A stretch of DNA of 56,468 nt. Source: an uncultured Tateyamaria sp. (lineage in GTDB: Bacteria > Pseudomonadota > Alphaproteobacteria > Rhodobacterales > Rhodobacteraceae). The translations under genes were made by a program, and so were the position numbers. This document shows, one piece after another, positions 1 through 8,900 of this stretch (the stretch's first letter is position 1; each line of letters starts with the position of its first letter). The stretch is from positions 1 to 56,468 of the forward strand of contig NZ_CANLAG010000014.1 of assembly GCF_947488715.1 (NCBI RefSeq), read 5' to 3'. The notes beneath the pieces were generated by a model. The model worked only from the letters and a program-made list of their open reading frames with translations, did no database searches and was not told where the DNA came from.

Positions 1-77
1 CCGTTGAACACATCCGCGCCGCCCTGGCCGAACATGACGTCGTCGCCCGCGTCGCCGACCATGGTGTCGTTGCCCAG
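1..77. repeat. terminal direct repeat, left copy (circular overlap)
   Basis: Bases 1-77 are identical to 56392-56468. A third exact copy lies inside array gene A (about 46342-46418). The copies diverge at the next base (c at 78, g in gene A). A 77-base end overlap stopping exactly where a longer exact repeat ends is what a k=77 de Bruijn assembly leaves on a circular contig. It therefore looks like an assembly artefact and not a biological terminal repeat. Confidence 0.85.
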
Positions 78-1370
78 CCCGCCCGCGATGTTGTCGTTGC
101 CCTCGCCGCCCGCGACGATGTCGTTGTTGAGCCCCCCGCGCAGGACGTCGTCGCCCTCGCCGCCGCGCACGGTGTCGTTCTGCGCGCCGCCGTTGATAAA
201 GTCGTCGCCGTCGCCGCCCTCGAGGCTGTCGCGGTTGGCGCCGCCGCCGATGGTGTCATCGCCGCCACCGCCGGTGATGGTGTCATTGCCGACGCGGCCC
301 TGCAGGAGGTTGGCGCCGTCGTTGCCGACGATGGTGTTGGCGAGGCCATTGCCCGCGCCGTTGATGTCTTCGCCGCCCAGCAGTTCGAGCACCTCGAAGT
401 TCGTCTCAAGCGTATAGCTGACCGTGCTGGCCACCGTATCATTGCCCTGGCCCATGTCTTCGACCAGCTCAATCGCACCGTCGTCGATGACATAGAAATC
501 ATCGCCATCTTCGCCTGACACACTGCCCACCACGGTCCCACCGAGCCCGTCGAAGGTATCGCTGCCTGCGCCCAGATCCACATTGCCTATTATGCTCCCC
601 GTGTTGGTCACGATGTCATCGCCACCGCCCAGATCCACGGTTGCACTGGCGTTGCTGGCTTCGATCAGCCCGCTGTTGTTGAGCGTCACATCCGTAGTGC
701 GCGAGCCGCTTGAGGAAATCGCGATGGAGTGTGTGATGATATCCCCCGTGTTCGTGATCAGGGCTTCGCCCCCGTCGCCAAGAGTGAGCACAATGCCGGT
801 AGACTCGGACGAAAGGATCTGACCGGTATTGATGATCGTGTGAAATGAGAAATTCACAGCATCAGTTGACAGTTCAATGACCTGGGTGCGTCCTTCGATC
901 AGGCCGGAGTTGGTGATATAGGTATAGCCGCCGCCCATTTCGGCATCGATGGTTTCGGAGCCATTGGCGGTGATAGATCCGGTGTTGGTCAGAAAGAAGT
1001 TTGCCACGCCGTCGCTGTCGTTGAAGTTGATGGCATCCCCGTTGAACGAATGGATCAGCCCGTGATTGACGATGTCCAGAATACCGGTCACGTCGGCATC
1101 AATGACCCCGGTTGACGGGTTTTCAGCGGTGATGATCCCATCCGCGCCATTCACCATTTCGAATATGGAACCGCCAACGTCGATCGCCGGGTTGCCGCTG
1201 TCGAATGTGAAGATATAGCCGTCCGTGACCAGCTGGTTGGTGCCGGCCGTCACTGTGAGCGCAGCTGTCCCGTCAGACCGGATACCCCCGGTGTGTGTGA
1301 TCAGCCCGGACTCGCTGCCATCAAGCGTCTGAGGGGTGGTTGTAATAGAGGTGCGAATGAAATCAGTCAT
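1..1370 (-). CDS. RTX array protein F, N-terminal 456 codons (continues at the other end of the window)
   Basis: This reading frame is open from an ATG at 1370 down to base 1 and runs off the window edge. It continues in frame at 56391-55971 once the 77-base end overlap is merged, giving 596 residues. Residues 1 to about 300 are rich in N-[ST]-G-x-I units ('NTGSI', 'NSGLI', 'NTGDI'), a pattern typical of a secreted beta-solenoid. Next come a FDGLGGTVVGSVSG linker, a VSYTLETNFEVLELLGGEDI segment, and GGxGxDx(I/L) nonapeptide repeats that bind calcium in RTX proteins. No catalytic motif is visible. A GAAGGAC ribosome site lies just upstream of the ATG. From about base 377 down to base 1 it is almost identical to array protein A. 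It is probably a type I-secreted surface or matrix protein; its function is unknown. Confidence 0.9.
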   Translation of the reverse strand, partial: MTDFIRTSITTTPQTLDGSESGLITHTGGIRSDGTAALTVTAGTNQLVTDGYIFTFDSGNPAIDVGGSIFEMVNGADGIITAENPSTGVIDADVTGILDIVNHGLIHSFNGDAINFNDSDGVANFFLTNTGSITANGSETIDAEMGGGYTYITNSGLIEGRTQVIELSTDAVNFSFHTIINTGQILSSESTGIVLTLGDGGEALITNTGDIITHSIAISSSGSRTTDVTLNNSGLIEASNASATVDLGGGDDIVTNTGSIIGNVDLGAGSDTFDGLGGTVVGSVSGEDGDDFYVIDDGAIELVEDMGQGNDTVASTVSYTLETNFEVLELLGGEDINGAGNGLANTIVGNDGANLLQGRVGNDTITGGGGDDTIGGGANRDSLEGGDGDDFINGGAQNDTVRGGEGDDVLRGGLNNDIVAGGEGNDNIAGGLGNDTMVGDAGDDVMFGQGGADVFN

Positions 1371-1706
1371 GTCTTTGTCCTTCAGTTAATTTGTGTGAAT
1401 CGCGCTGTCTTACTCAAAACGTGCTTTTCGGCGGAAAACGGGCGCGCCCGTATGTCTTTAAATCTAGTGTTGTGCCCGGAGCCTGGATGCTGGCACCGGG
1501 TGTCGGCGTATCAATGTGTGCCATCTCTTTACCACAAAAGTGTTTTGGCGCGAGGGTACGGAATTCCTGCCCAAAACTTGGGCCAATGCACGCGTGGGTT
1601 GGCGGGATTACGCGCGGCATCCTGACATGGGGGATCAAACGGCCTTGCGTGTCCGGCGATTTCTGCACAAAACGGCGGCAGTTTTAAGCCAAGGAGCTTT
1701 TTAAGC
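1371..1706. other. divergent intergenic region between RTX gene F and ugd
   Basis: This 336-base gap separates the leftward RTX gene F from rightward ugd and must hold both promoters. No convincing gene is present; the short ORFs here overlap in several frames and lack support. It contains one copy of a 101-bp element (1527-1627) also found upstream of RTX gene D. A good ribosome site for ugd (AAGGAGC, about 1690-1696) is present. No confident -35/-10 pair was recognised. Confidence 0.7.
1527..1627 (-). repeat. 101-bp upstream element, copy 1
   Basis: This noncoding segment aligns without gaps to 53829-53929, with 85 of 101 positions identical by hand count. Both copies lie upstream of a leftward RTX array gene (157 bp from gene F, 86 bp from gene D). 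Inside are two small dyads: GCCCAAAACTTGGGC, and CACGCGTG where the other copy has GCACGTGC. Dyads kept through substitutions suggest a protein-binding site or conserved promoter; which one is not known. Confidence 0.7.
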
Positions 1707-3011
1707 ATGAAGATTGCAGTGATCGGCACGGGCTATGTGGGTCTGGTGTCTGGGGTTTGTTTCTCTGATTTCGGCCATGACGTCGTGTGCGTCGACAAGG
1801 ATGCCTCCAAGATCGAAAAGCTCGAGCGCGGCGAAGTGCCGATTTTCGAGCCGGGCCTGGATGCGCTGATGGCGCGCAATGTCGAGGCAGGGCGTTTGTC
1901 GTTCACGCTTGATCTGCCCACTGCGCTGGACGGGGCCGAGGCGGTGTTCATCGCCGTGGGCACGCCGACGCGCCGGGGCGACGGCCATGCCGACCTGACC
2001 TATGTGATGGCAGCCGCCGCAGAGATCGCGCAGACGGCCAAGGATTACATCGTCGTTGTGACCAAATCGACCGTGCCCGTGGGCACCAACGCCAAGGTCG
2101 CCGCCGTTGTCGCCGAGGCGAACCCGAACCTGGACTTTGACGTGGCCTCGAACCCCGAGTTCCTGCGCGAAGGTGCGGCCATCGACGATTTCATGAAACC
2201 CGACCGCGTGGTTGTGGGTGTCGAGACCGAGCGCGCCGCCAAGGTGATGTCGGACATCTACCGCCCGCTCTACCTGCGTGACTTCCCCATCGTGACCACC
2301 GATCTGGAAAGTGCGGAGATGATCAAATACGCCGCCAACGCGTTTCTGGCGACCAAGATCACCTTTATCAACGAGATCGCGGCGCTGTGCGAAAAGACCG
2401 GTGCCAACGTCAAGGAAGTGTCGCGCGGCATGGGTCTGGACGGGCGCATCGGCAACAAGTTCCTGCATGCCGGTCCCGGCTATGGCGGGTCCTGTTTCCC
2501 CAAGGACACCAAGGCGCTGGCCCGCATCGGCCAGGAACACGCGATCCCCATGCAGATCACCGAGGCGGTCATCAAGATCAACGAAGAGGTCAAGCGCCGC
2601 ATGGTCGACAAGCTGCTTGATCTGTGTGGCGGGTCGTTCAACGGCAAGACGGTTGCCGTGCTCGGCGTGACCTTCAAGCCCAACACCGATGACATGCGCG
2701 ACGCGCCCAGCCTGACAATCGTGCCTGCCCTTGTGGGGGGTGGCGCCACCGTGCGTGTGACCGACCCCGAAGGTCGCCGCGAGGGCGAAGAGCTGTTGCC
2801 CGGTGTGACATGGGCCGATGACGCTTATGGTGCGGCCAAGGATGCCGATCTGGTGGTGCTGCTGACCGAGTGGAACGAATTCCGCGCCCTCGATCTGGGC
2901 CGTCTGGCCAAGGGCATGAACACGCCCAACATGGCCGACCTGCGCAACATCTACTCGCAGGCGGACGCGACCAAGGCGGGCTTTGCCGGATATGTGTCCA
3001 TCGGCCGCTGA
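1707..3011 (+). CDS. ugd: UDP-glucose 6-dehydrogenase
   Basis: The 434-residue protein has the normal family length. It oxidises UDP-glucose to UDP-glucuronate with two NAD+ in the cytoplasm, supplying uronic acid for surface polysaccharide. The N-terminus carries the Rossmann motif IGTGYVG (residues 6-12). The catalytic cysteine sits in GPGYGGSCFPKDT at about Cys263, and the C-terminal UDP-binding domain is complete. The ATG is preceded by AAGGAGC at good spacing. The next gene, an epimerase acting on UDP-glucuronate, follows after 63 bp containing a hairpin, so the pair forms one precursor module. Identification is firm. Confidence 0.96.
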   Translation: MKIAVIGTGYVGLVSGVCFSDFGHDVVCVDKDASKIEKLERGEVPIFEPGLDALMARNVEAGRLSFTLDLPTALDGAEAVFIAVGTPTRRGDGHADLTYVMAAAAEIAQTAKDYIVVVTKSTVPVGTNAKVAAVVAEANPNLDFDVASNPEFLREGAAIDDFMKPDRVVVGVETERAAKVMSDIYRPLYLRDFPIVTTDLESAEMIKYAANAFLATKITFINEIAALCEKTGANVKEVSRGMGLDGRIGNKFLHAGPGYGGSCFPKDTKALARIGQEHAIPMQITEAVIKINEEVKRRMVDKLLDLCGGSFNGKTVAVLGVTFKPNTDDMRDAPSLTIVPALVGGGATVRVTDPEGRREGEELLPGVTWADDAYGAAKDADLVVLLTEWNEFRALDLGRLAKGMNTPNMADLRNIYSQADATKAGFAGYVSIGR

Positions 3012-3024
3012 CGCGACATAACGG

Positions 3025-3043
3025 GGCGGCCATTCCGGCCGCC
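3025..3043 (+). terminator. hairpin after ugd
   Basis: A 7-bp stem (GGCGGCC/GGCCGCC) with a 5-base loop is followed by a pyrimidine-rich tract (3044-3059) containing TTT and TTTTT. It sits between ugd and the epimerase and could terminate or attenuate transcription, lowering expression of the downstream genes. Confidence 0.5.
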
Positions 3044-3074
3044 TTTCTCCCCTTTTTCCAGACGGACATTTCCC

Positions 3075-4088
3075 ATGCCCAAGGCCCTTATCACCGGAGC
3101 CGCTGGCTTCATCGGTTATCACCTGTCCAAACGCCTGTTGGCTGACGGCTACGAGGTCATCGGTTTTGACGCAATGACCGATTACTACGAGGTCGCCCTC
3201 AAGGAACGCCGCCAGCAGATGCTGTTGCAGAACAGCGCCTTCAAGGCCGTCAATGACCGGCTCGAAGCGGATGGCGTGCTGATGGACCTGATCACCGACG
3301 AGAAACCCGACGTGATTGTCCACCTCGCCGCCCAGGCCGGGGTGCGCTATTCCATCGACAATCCCAAGTCGTATGTCGAGGCGAACCTGATCGGCACCTT
3401 CAACCTGCTGGAGGCCGTGCGCGCCAACCCGTGCAGCCACCTGTTGATGGCGTCGACCTCGTCGGTCTACGGGGCCAACACCGAAATGCCCTATGCAGAG
3501 ACGCACAAGGCCGACAGCCAGATGTCGTTCTATGCCGCCACCAAAAAGGCGAACGAGGCGATGGGCCATTCCTATGCCCACCTCTATGATCTGCCGATCA
3601 CCATGTTCCGGTTCTTTACCGTCTATGGCCCCTGGGGGCGTCCCGACATGGCGCTGTTCAAGTTCACCAAGGCGATCCTGAACGGCGATGCGATCGATGT
3701 GTACAACCACGGCGACATGCGTCGGGACTTCACCTATATCGACGATCTGGTGGCAGGCATTGCGATGCTGATCGACGCCGCCCCCGTGCGCCCCGCACCG
3801 GGCGAGGCCGTGCCCGAAGGCGACAGCCTGTCGCCCGTGGCCCCGTTCCGCGTGGTCAATATCGGCAATTCCGAACCGGTGCAGCTGATGGCGTTCATCG
3901 AGGCGATCGAGGCGGCTCTGGGCCAGGAGGCCAAGAAGAACTTCATGGACATGCAGCCGGGCGACGTGCCGGCCACATGGGCGGATGGCACGCTCTTGAA
4001 TACGCTGACGGGCTACGGGCCGCAGACCTCTGTGCCGGACGGCGTGGCCAATTTCGTGGCCTGGTATCGTGACTATTACGGTGTCTGA
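3075..4088 (+). CDS. UDP-glucuronate 4-epimerase-like NAD-dependent epimerase
   Basis: This 337-residue extended short-chain dehydrogenase/reductase probably converts UDP-glucuronate to UDP-galacturonate. It has the N-terminal NAD motif GAAGFIG (residues 8-14), the STSSVYG strand, and the catalytic YAATK pair at about Tyr153/Lys157. Its sequence style (DYYEVALKERRQ near the N-terminus, MFRFFTVYGPWGRPDMA) is that of the capsule 'protein I'/LspL UDP-GlcA epimerases and differs from GalE. Its position directly after ugd supports the substrate. Its TGA overlaps the ATG of the following sulfotransferase by one base, so the two are translationally coupled. The exact substrate is inferred. Confidence 0.88.
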   Translation: MPKALITGAAGFIGYHLSKRLLADGYEVIGFDAMTDYYEVALKERRQQMLLQNSAFKAVNDRLEADGVLMDLITDEKPDVIVHLAAQAGVRYSIDNPKSYVEANLIGTFNLLEAVRANPCSHLLMASTSSVYGANTEMPYAETHKADSQMSFYAATKKANEAMGHSYAHLYDLPITMFRFFTVYGPWGRPDMALFKFTKAILNGDAIDVYNHGDMRRDFTYIDDLVAGIAMLIDAAPVRPAPGEAVPEGDSLSPVAPFRVVNIGNSEPVQLMAFIEAIEAALGQEAKKNFMDMQPGDVPATWADGTLLNTLTGYGPQTSVPDGVANFVAWYRDYYGV

Positions 4089-4921
4089 TGATGTCTGAGT
4101 GCGGGCCTGATTTCCTCTGCATCGGGATGCAGAAATCGGGCACGCACTGGCTTTATCACCGGCTGCGGGCGCATCCGGATTTCTGCATGTTGCCGCGCAA
4201 GGAACTGCAGTTCTTCGGGCGCGCCTTTCCCTCGCCCAAGGTGCAGGCCAAGCTGATGGCCAAGCGCGACGCATGGCTGGCCGAGGGCACGTTTACCCCC
4301 GCCGATCAGGCCTTTACCGATCTGTTCATGGGGCTGGAACGGCGGCGCGATCACCCGGTGTCGGTCTACCGGTCGCTGTTCCAGTTCACTGGCGACAGGC
4401 TCAGCGGCGACATCACCCCGTTCTATTCCAGCCTCGATGACACCGCGATTGCAGCGATCAAACAGGCGCTGCCGGACACCAAGGTGATGATGATTGTCCG
4501 CGACCCGGTGGCGCGGGTGTGGTCCGCGCTGAATGACGCCGCAAACGAGGGCCGGATCGACGGCATGTGCCTGCGCGATGCGGATGCGCTGCGCGATGTG
4601 GTCCAGACCCACCCGGCCTTTGCGCGCACATCCTTTCCGGCGGCCAGCTACCGCCGCTGGTCCCGGCATTTCGACGTGGCGGTGTTTGACTTTGCGGACA
4701 TCCTGCAGCGCCCCCGCGCCCTGCGCGACGAGATCGTGACCTATCTGGGGGGGCGTGCGGGTCTGCCGATGGACACGGATGCCGCGGAAAACACCAAGGC
4801 CGGACGGTTCCGACTGGCGCAATCGCCTCAGATCGCCGCCGCGCTGCGCACGCTCTTTGCTGACGAATTGCGCGACTGTACGCAGCTGTTCGGAGACATG
4901 GCCCGCACCTGGGGGCGCTGA
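4088..4921 (+). CDS. sulfotransferase family protein
   Basis: This 277-residue protein has the two PAPS-binding motifs of carbohydrate sulfotransferases. The 5'-phosphosulfate loop is GMQKSGTHW (about residues 13-21) and the 3'-phosphate motif is IVRDPVARVWSALND (about 136-150). It would transfer sulfate from PAPS to a sugar hydroxyl. The start overlaps the epimerase stop by one base; a second ATG one codon later is equally possible. It ends 10 bp before a convergent sulfotransferase-like gene. The family is clear; the acceptor is unknown but probably the polysaccharide made by the neighbouring genes. Confidence 0.85.
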   Translation: MMSECGPDFLCIGMQKSGTHWLYHRLRAHPDFCMLPRKELQFFGRAFPSPKVQAKLMAKRDAWLAEGTFTPADQAFTDLFMGLERRRDHPVSVYRSLFQFTGDRLSGDITPFYSSLDDTAIAAIKQALPDTKVMMIVRDPVARVWSALNDAANEGRIDGMCLRDADALRDVVQTHPAFARTSFPAASYRRWSRHFDVAVFDFADILQRPRALRDEIVTYLGGRAGLPMDTDAAENTKAGRFRLAQSPQIAAALRTLFADELRDCTQLFGDMARTWGR

Positions 4922-4931
4922 CCCCCCGGAT

Positions 4932-5918
4932 TTAGGCTGACTGCGCCAGCGCTGCGCGGATCGTCTTGTCCTCAAAGATACACTCGACCAGGAATTCGAC
5001 ATCCAGCTGATAGTGCTGGCGCGGATTGCGGCGGGTGTCCGGCACGCTGAAATAGCTGTCGGGCAGATCCACATGGTCAGCGATCTTGCGGTTCATCTCG
5101 GTGAACCGGTCCAGATAGCCCTGCGCCGGGTCCCGCTTGAGGAACACCGGGCTGCCGGTGAATTGCGGATGATGCGTGCCCACCGCCAACATGACCTTGG
5201 ACACCTGGTTCATCATCGACGCGGGAATGGTCTGGCCCGCATGGGACAACTCGCCCTTGGTGCACATCTCGGTCACGGTCTGGCTCGCCTTGACGAAACG
5301 TTCGTTCAACGACTGGTTCTTGCGCGCGGGGCGGGCTTCGACCTCGACCCCCATCAGCGCGGCAAAGGCGTCGCTGATGTCGCTGTGATTCTCGTAGATC
5401 AGCACGGTCATCTTGTCGTGGCCGAACTGTTCGGCCCAGGCGGAATAGATGCCTTCGAAATCGGTGCGGCCGTTCTTGGCCAGCGTCTTGATAAAGCTGC
5501 CGAAGGGTTTGACGTAGCCGCGCTTGCAGGCCTGGGCAAAGATCGATTCCGACCAGGTCAGCTGGTTGCGCAGGCACAGGATCGGGCGCACGTCGAAGTC
5601 GGTCAGCCGGGCGGCGACATCGCGCACCTGTGCTGCTGAAATCAGGCTGAAATCCTCGGAACTGACAAAAATCCGGTCCTTGTCCGAGGCGCGCGCGGCC
5701 TCGACCAGCGCATCAAATCCCGGCAGGTCCGGACGGAACCGTTTGTGTTTCCCGACATCCCAGGCGGCGTTGTGGTGCGCCTGATTGGGGGCAATGGCCT
5801 GCGGCAAACAGTCGATACCAGCGGCCTGAAACGGCCCCTTGGGATGCATAAAATACATCTGGACGGTCGAGGTGCCTGTTTTTTGCAACCCGATATGCAG
5901 ATAGAGCGTCTTCATCAC
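4932..5918 (-). CDS. sulfotransferase-like protein
   Basis: The 328-residue protein begins LYLHIGLQKTGTSTVQ, a variant 5'-PSB loop (QKTGTS, residues 12-17). A central segment 'RPILCLRNQLTWSESIFAQ' has the form of a degenerate 3'-phosphate motif. This matches the group of bacterial sulfotransferase-like proteins common in capsule loci. Two ATGs occur at the start (5918 and 5915). It lies 60 bp downstream of the giant glycosyltransferase on the same strand and probably belongs to that transcript. It is weaker than the gene at 4088 in the second motif, so activity is likely but not certain. Confidence 0.75.
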   Translation of the reverse strand: MMKTLYLHIGLQKTGTSTVQMYFMHPKGPFQAAGIDCLPQAIAPNQAHHNAAWDVGKHKRFRPDLPGFDALVEAARASDKDRIFVSSEDFSLISAAQVRDVAARLTDFDVRPILCLRNQLTWSESIFAQACKRGYVKPFGSFIKTLAKNGRTDFEGIYSAWAEQFGHDKMTVLIYENHSDISDAFAALMGVEVEARPARKNQSLNERFVKASQTVTEMCTKGELSHAGQTIPASMMNQVSKVMLAVGTHHPQFTGSPVFLKRDPAQGYLDRFTEMNRKIADHVDLPDSYFSVPDTRRNPRQHYQLDVEFLVECIFEDKTIRAALAQSA

Positions 5919-5978
5919 GTTCTGATCATCTTCTTTTTTAGAGCGACGGGAAGAGTGGTTCCACGCCGGGTTGCATCG

Positions 5979-8900
5979 TTAACTTTGGCGGGCTGTGTTT
6001 GCAATGACCACCGCGTAATTGTGAACCATTTCCCAATAGGTCAGCAATTCCCAGAACCGGGTTTCGGCCTGAACCCCGAACCGGGCGCGGTCGTCGCCGT
6101 TCTCCAGCATCCAGCGCAGACATGACCGAAGGCTGTCGATGTCACCAATGGGAAACAGCAATCCGCTTTCCCCATCGACCACCTGTTCCTGGGTGCCAAA
6201 CACCGCCGAGGACACCACCGGCAGGCCGAACGACATCGCCTCGACGATGACGCGCGGATAGCTTTCGTTGTGCGAGGCAAAGACGAACATGTCCGCCGCG
6301 CGGTACCACAGGGCCACATTGTCGGTCTCGCCGATGATGTGGATGCGGTTCGCCAATTCCTTGTCCAGTTCCGCGATCCGCGCCTTGAGGTCGTCCAGAT
6401 AGGCCGAGGGTTTCGCCCCCACCAGCACCAGACGCATCTTGGCCTGTATCTTCTTGGGCAGGCCCGCGATCGCCTCGACGATATCGCGTTGCGACTTGCG
6501 GGCGTTGATCGACCCCACGGACACCATCATCACGCCGCTGGCCGGGATGCCCAGTTCCTTGCGCAGGGGGGCCTTGTCCATCTGGCGGACGGTGTCGAAA
6601 TGCGACAGGTCGATCCCGTTCGAGATCAGCCGCGCATCGACGATGTCATGGCTCGCCTGCCACAGCTTGCGGGTATAGTCGGACACAAAGATCGTCGCCT
6701 GCACCTGGGACAGGCCCGCGCGGCAGGTTTCCATCACCGGCTCGGGGCCAAAGTTGAACGCCACGTGCTCGTCCGAGCTTTCGCGGATCATCGACACGGC
6801 AGGCACGCCCGCGCTTTCCGAGATGCTGGCAAACCACAGGCTGGTGGCGGTGTTGGCCACGGTCACGTCGATCTTGCAGACTTCCAGCGCCTCGCGGAAG
6901 GCATCGGCCATTTCCTCGTAGGTGCGCGAGATGATCTTGGTTGCAAGGCGGCTGGTCACACCCAGATCCGGCACCAGCACTTCGATCCCCGCCTCTTCGT
7001 AGGTCTTGCGCAGCGCGCCGTCGATCACGGCAAAGACGGTGGGTTTGATGTTATAGGCCTTTTGCAGGCCCAGCACCGTCTGCATGAGGCTGGTGGGGGC
7101 GCCTTCGCCGACATTCAGGTTGTGGGACACGAACATGACCCGGCGCGGCGCGGCATCCACCGGCGCACGGCGTTTGGGGACACAGGTCTGGACCAGGGCC
7201 TCGTATTTGCGGCGGATCGCGACGTCACCGAACCGGTCCTCGATCACCCGCTGCATGGCGCGCATGTAGTCGGCGCGCGTGCTCGGGTCGTCCAACCGCT
7301 CGAGCGCCTCTTGCAGGCCCGCCGCGTCCCGCACCACGGCCCAGCCCATGCCACCGGCCTGTAACAGTGCGGCACAGCTGGGGGCGGTGGACACGATGAC
7401 CGGCACACCATTGGCGATGGCGGTGATCAGGCGGTTGGGGCTCTTGGATTGCTCTTCGGCGCCATGGGCCAGCACGCAGACTGAACAGTCGCGCATCTCG
7501 GCCACGAAACTGTCGAACGCCCAGTCAGAACAGATGTCCACATAGGGGCCAAAGGAGGGGTCTTCGGTCTTGGCGATGTGGTTGAAGGACCGCTTGCGCG
7601 AGATCAGCTTCATGCCGCGCGTGGTGTTTTGCATCACGTGGTCGATCATCCAGCGGGCGCTGTCGAAATTGCTGCGGCCGGGGTTGCCGTACCACAGCAC
7701 CGGCCCCTTGGGATCGGTCAGGCCCGCGTCCCGGTGCGCGCGGTAATCGATACCGTCGGGCAGGTAGGTCACCGCCTTTTGCAGGCCCAGCTTCACGATG
7801 GCCTTTTTCAGCGCCACGGTCGAGGCGACGATGATGTCGGCGCGCTCGGCCAGTTCAAAGAACCGCGTTTTGGCATGCACACCGCCGACCTGGCGGTCAT
7901 CTTCGAAATAGCGGTCGCAGACGTCATAGATCAGCGCGATCTGCGGGTTGTCGCGCAGGATCTGCATGGTCGCGTCCGAGGCCAGTTGCGAGACCACGGC
8001 GATCTCGGTGTCGGGGCCAAGCCCCTGGCAGGTGGCCTGCATCGCGTGGCTGTCGGCCAGCAGTTCAGCAGGCTGCGCACAGCGCAAACGCGACGAGGCG
8101 AAATTCGCCGCCGGTTCCCAGAACGGGACAAAGGCCACACGCGGGCAGCTGTCGCGCTGCATACCGGGCAGGGCCAGCACCTTGTAGTAGTCGCGCGCGG
8201 TGCGGGTCACATCGTGGTTGGCCTGGGCAAAGGCCACCGCCTCGCGCCGCATACGGGCCTGAAGGGCGGGGTCCTTCTGCAGTTTCTCGATGCGCTTGAT
8301 CAGCTTCTTGGTGTCGCGCTCGATATAGAGGATGCCGTCGCCATCCTTGATCTTTTCGGCGTGGAACCCGGCGGCCTTGGTGGTCAGGACCGGCACGCCC
8401 ATCGACAGCGCCTCCATCACCACGTTGGAACAGCCTTCCTTGCCCGGCGCAACCGGATGCACCAGGCAGTCGATGGCGCCGTAGAACTTTTCCTTCATGT
8501 CCTCGCGCGCGATCTGGTCCTTGCCCTTGCTCAACTTGACCAGCGGCAGCCCCATCTTTTCGCAGGCCTCGTTCACAAAGCGGAAGCCCTTGATATGGGC
8601 CTCTTTGGTGGTCGACAGGTTGCCCGCGAACCCCACGGTAAAGGGGCGCTCGGCGTCCGGTGCCGCGCCGGGGTGCCATTCGGCCAGGTCCAGCGCGTTG
8701 GGGATCAGGTGCACATTGGGGTGCAGCGGCGCAAAGATGTCATAGAGGTATTGGTTCAGCACGATGATGCCGTCGAACTCGGCCACATCCGCCCGCAGCT
8801 TCTCGTGATCATCGCCATAGGTCAGATTGACGGGCCGGGGGCCGCCCACCCGCAGGATGTTGCGCCGCGCCGACCGGCCGCGCATCTTGAAGATCTTGAT

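Noticed and set aside
1293..1729. Several 60-110 codon frames in the ugd/RTX gap
   Set aside because: They overlap each other on both strands, lack ribosome sites and cover the conserved 101-bp noncoding element.
1701..4274. 857-codon open frame antisense to ugd and the epimerase
   Set aside because: It mirrors strongly conserved genes with clear motifs. Its translation is rich in His, Gly, Arg and Gln with no domain, as expected for a GC-rich antisense frame.
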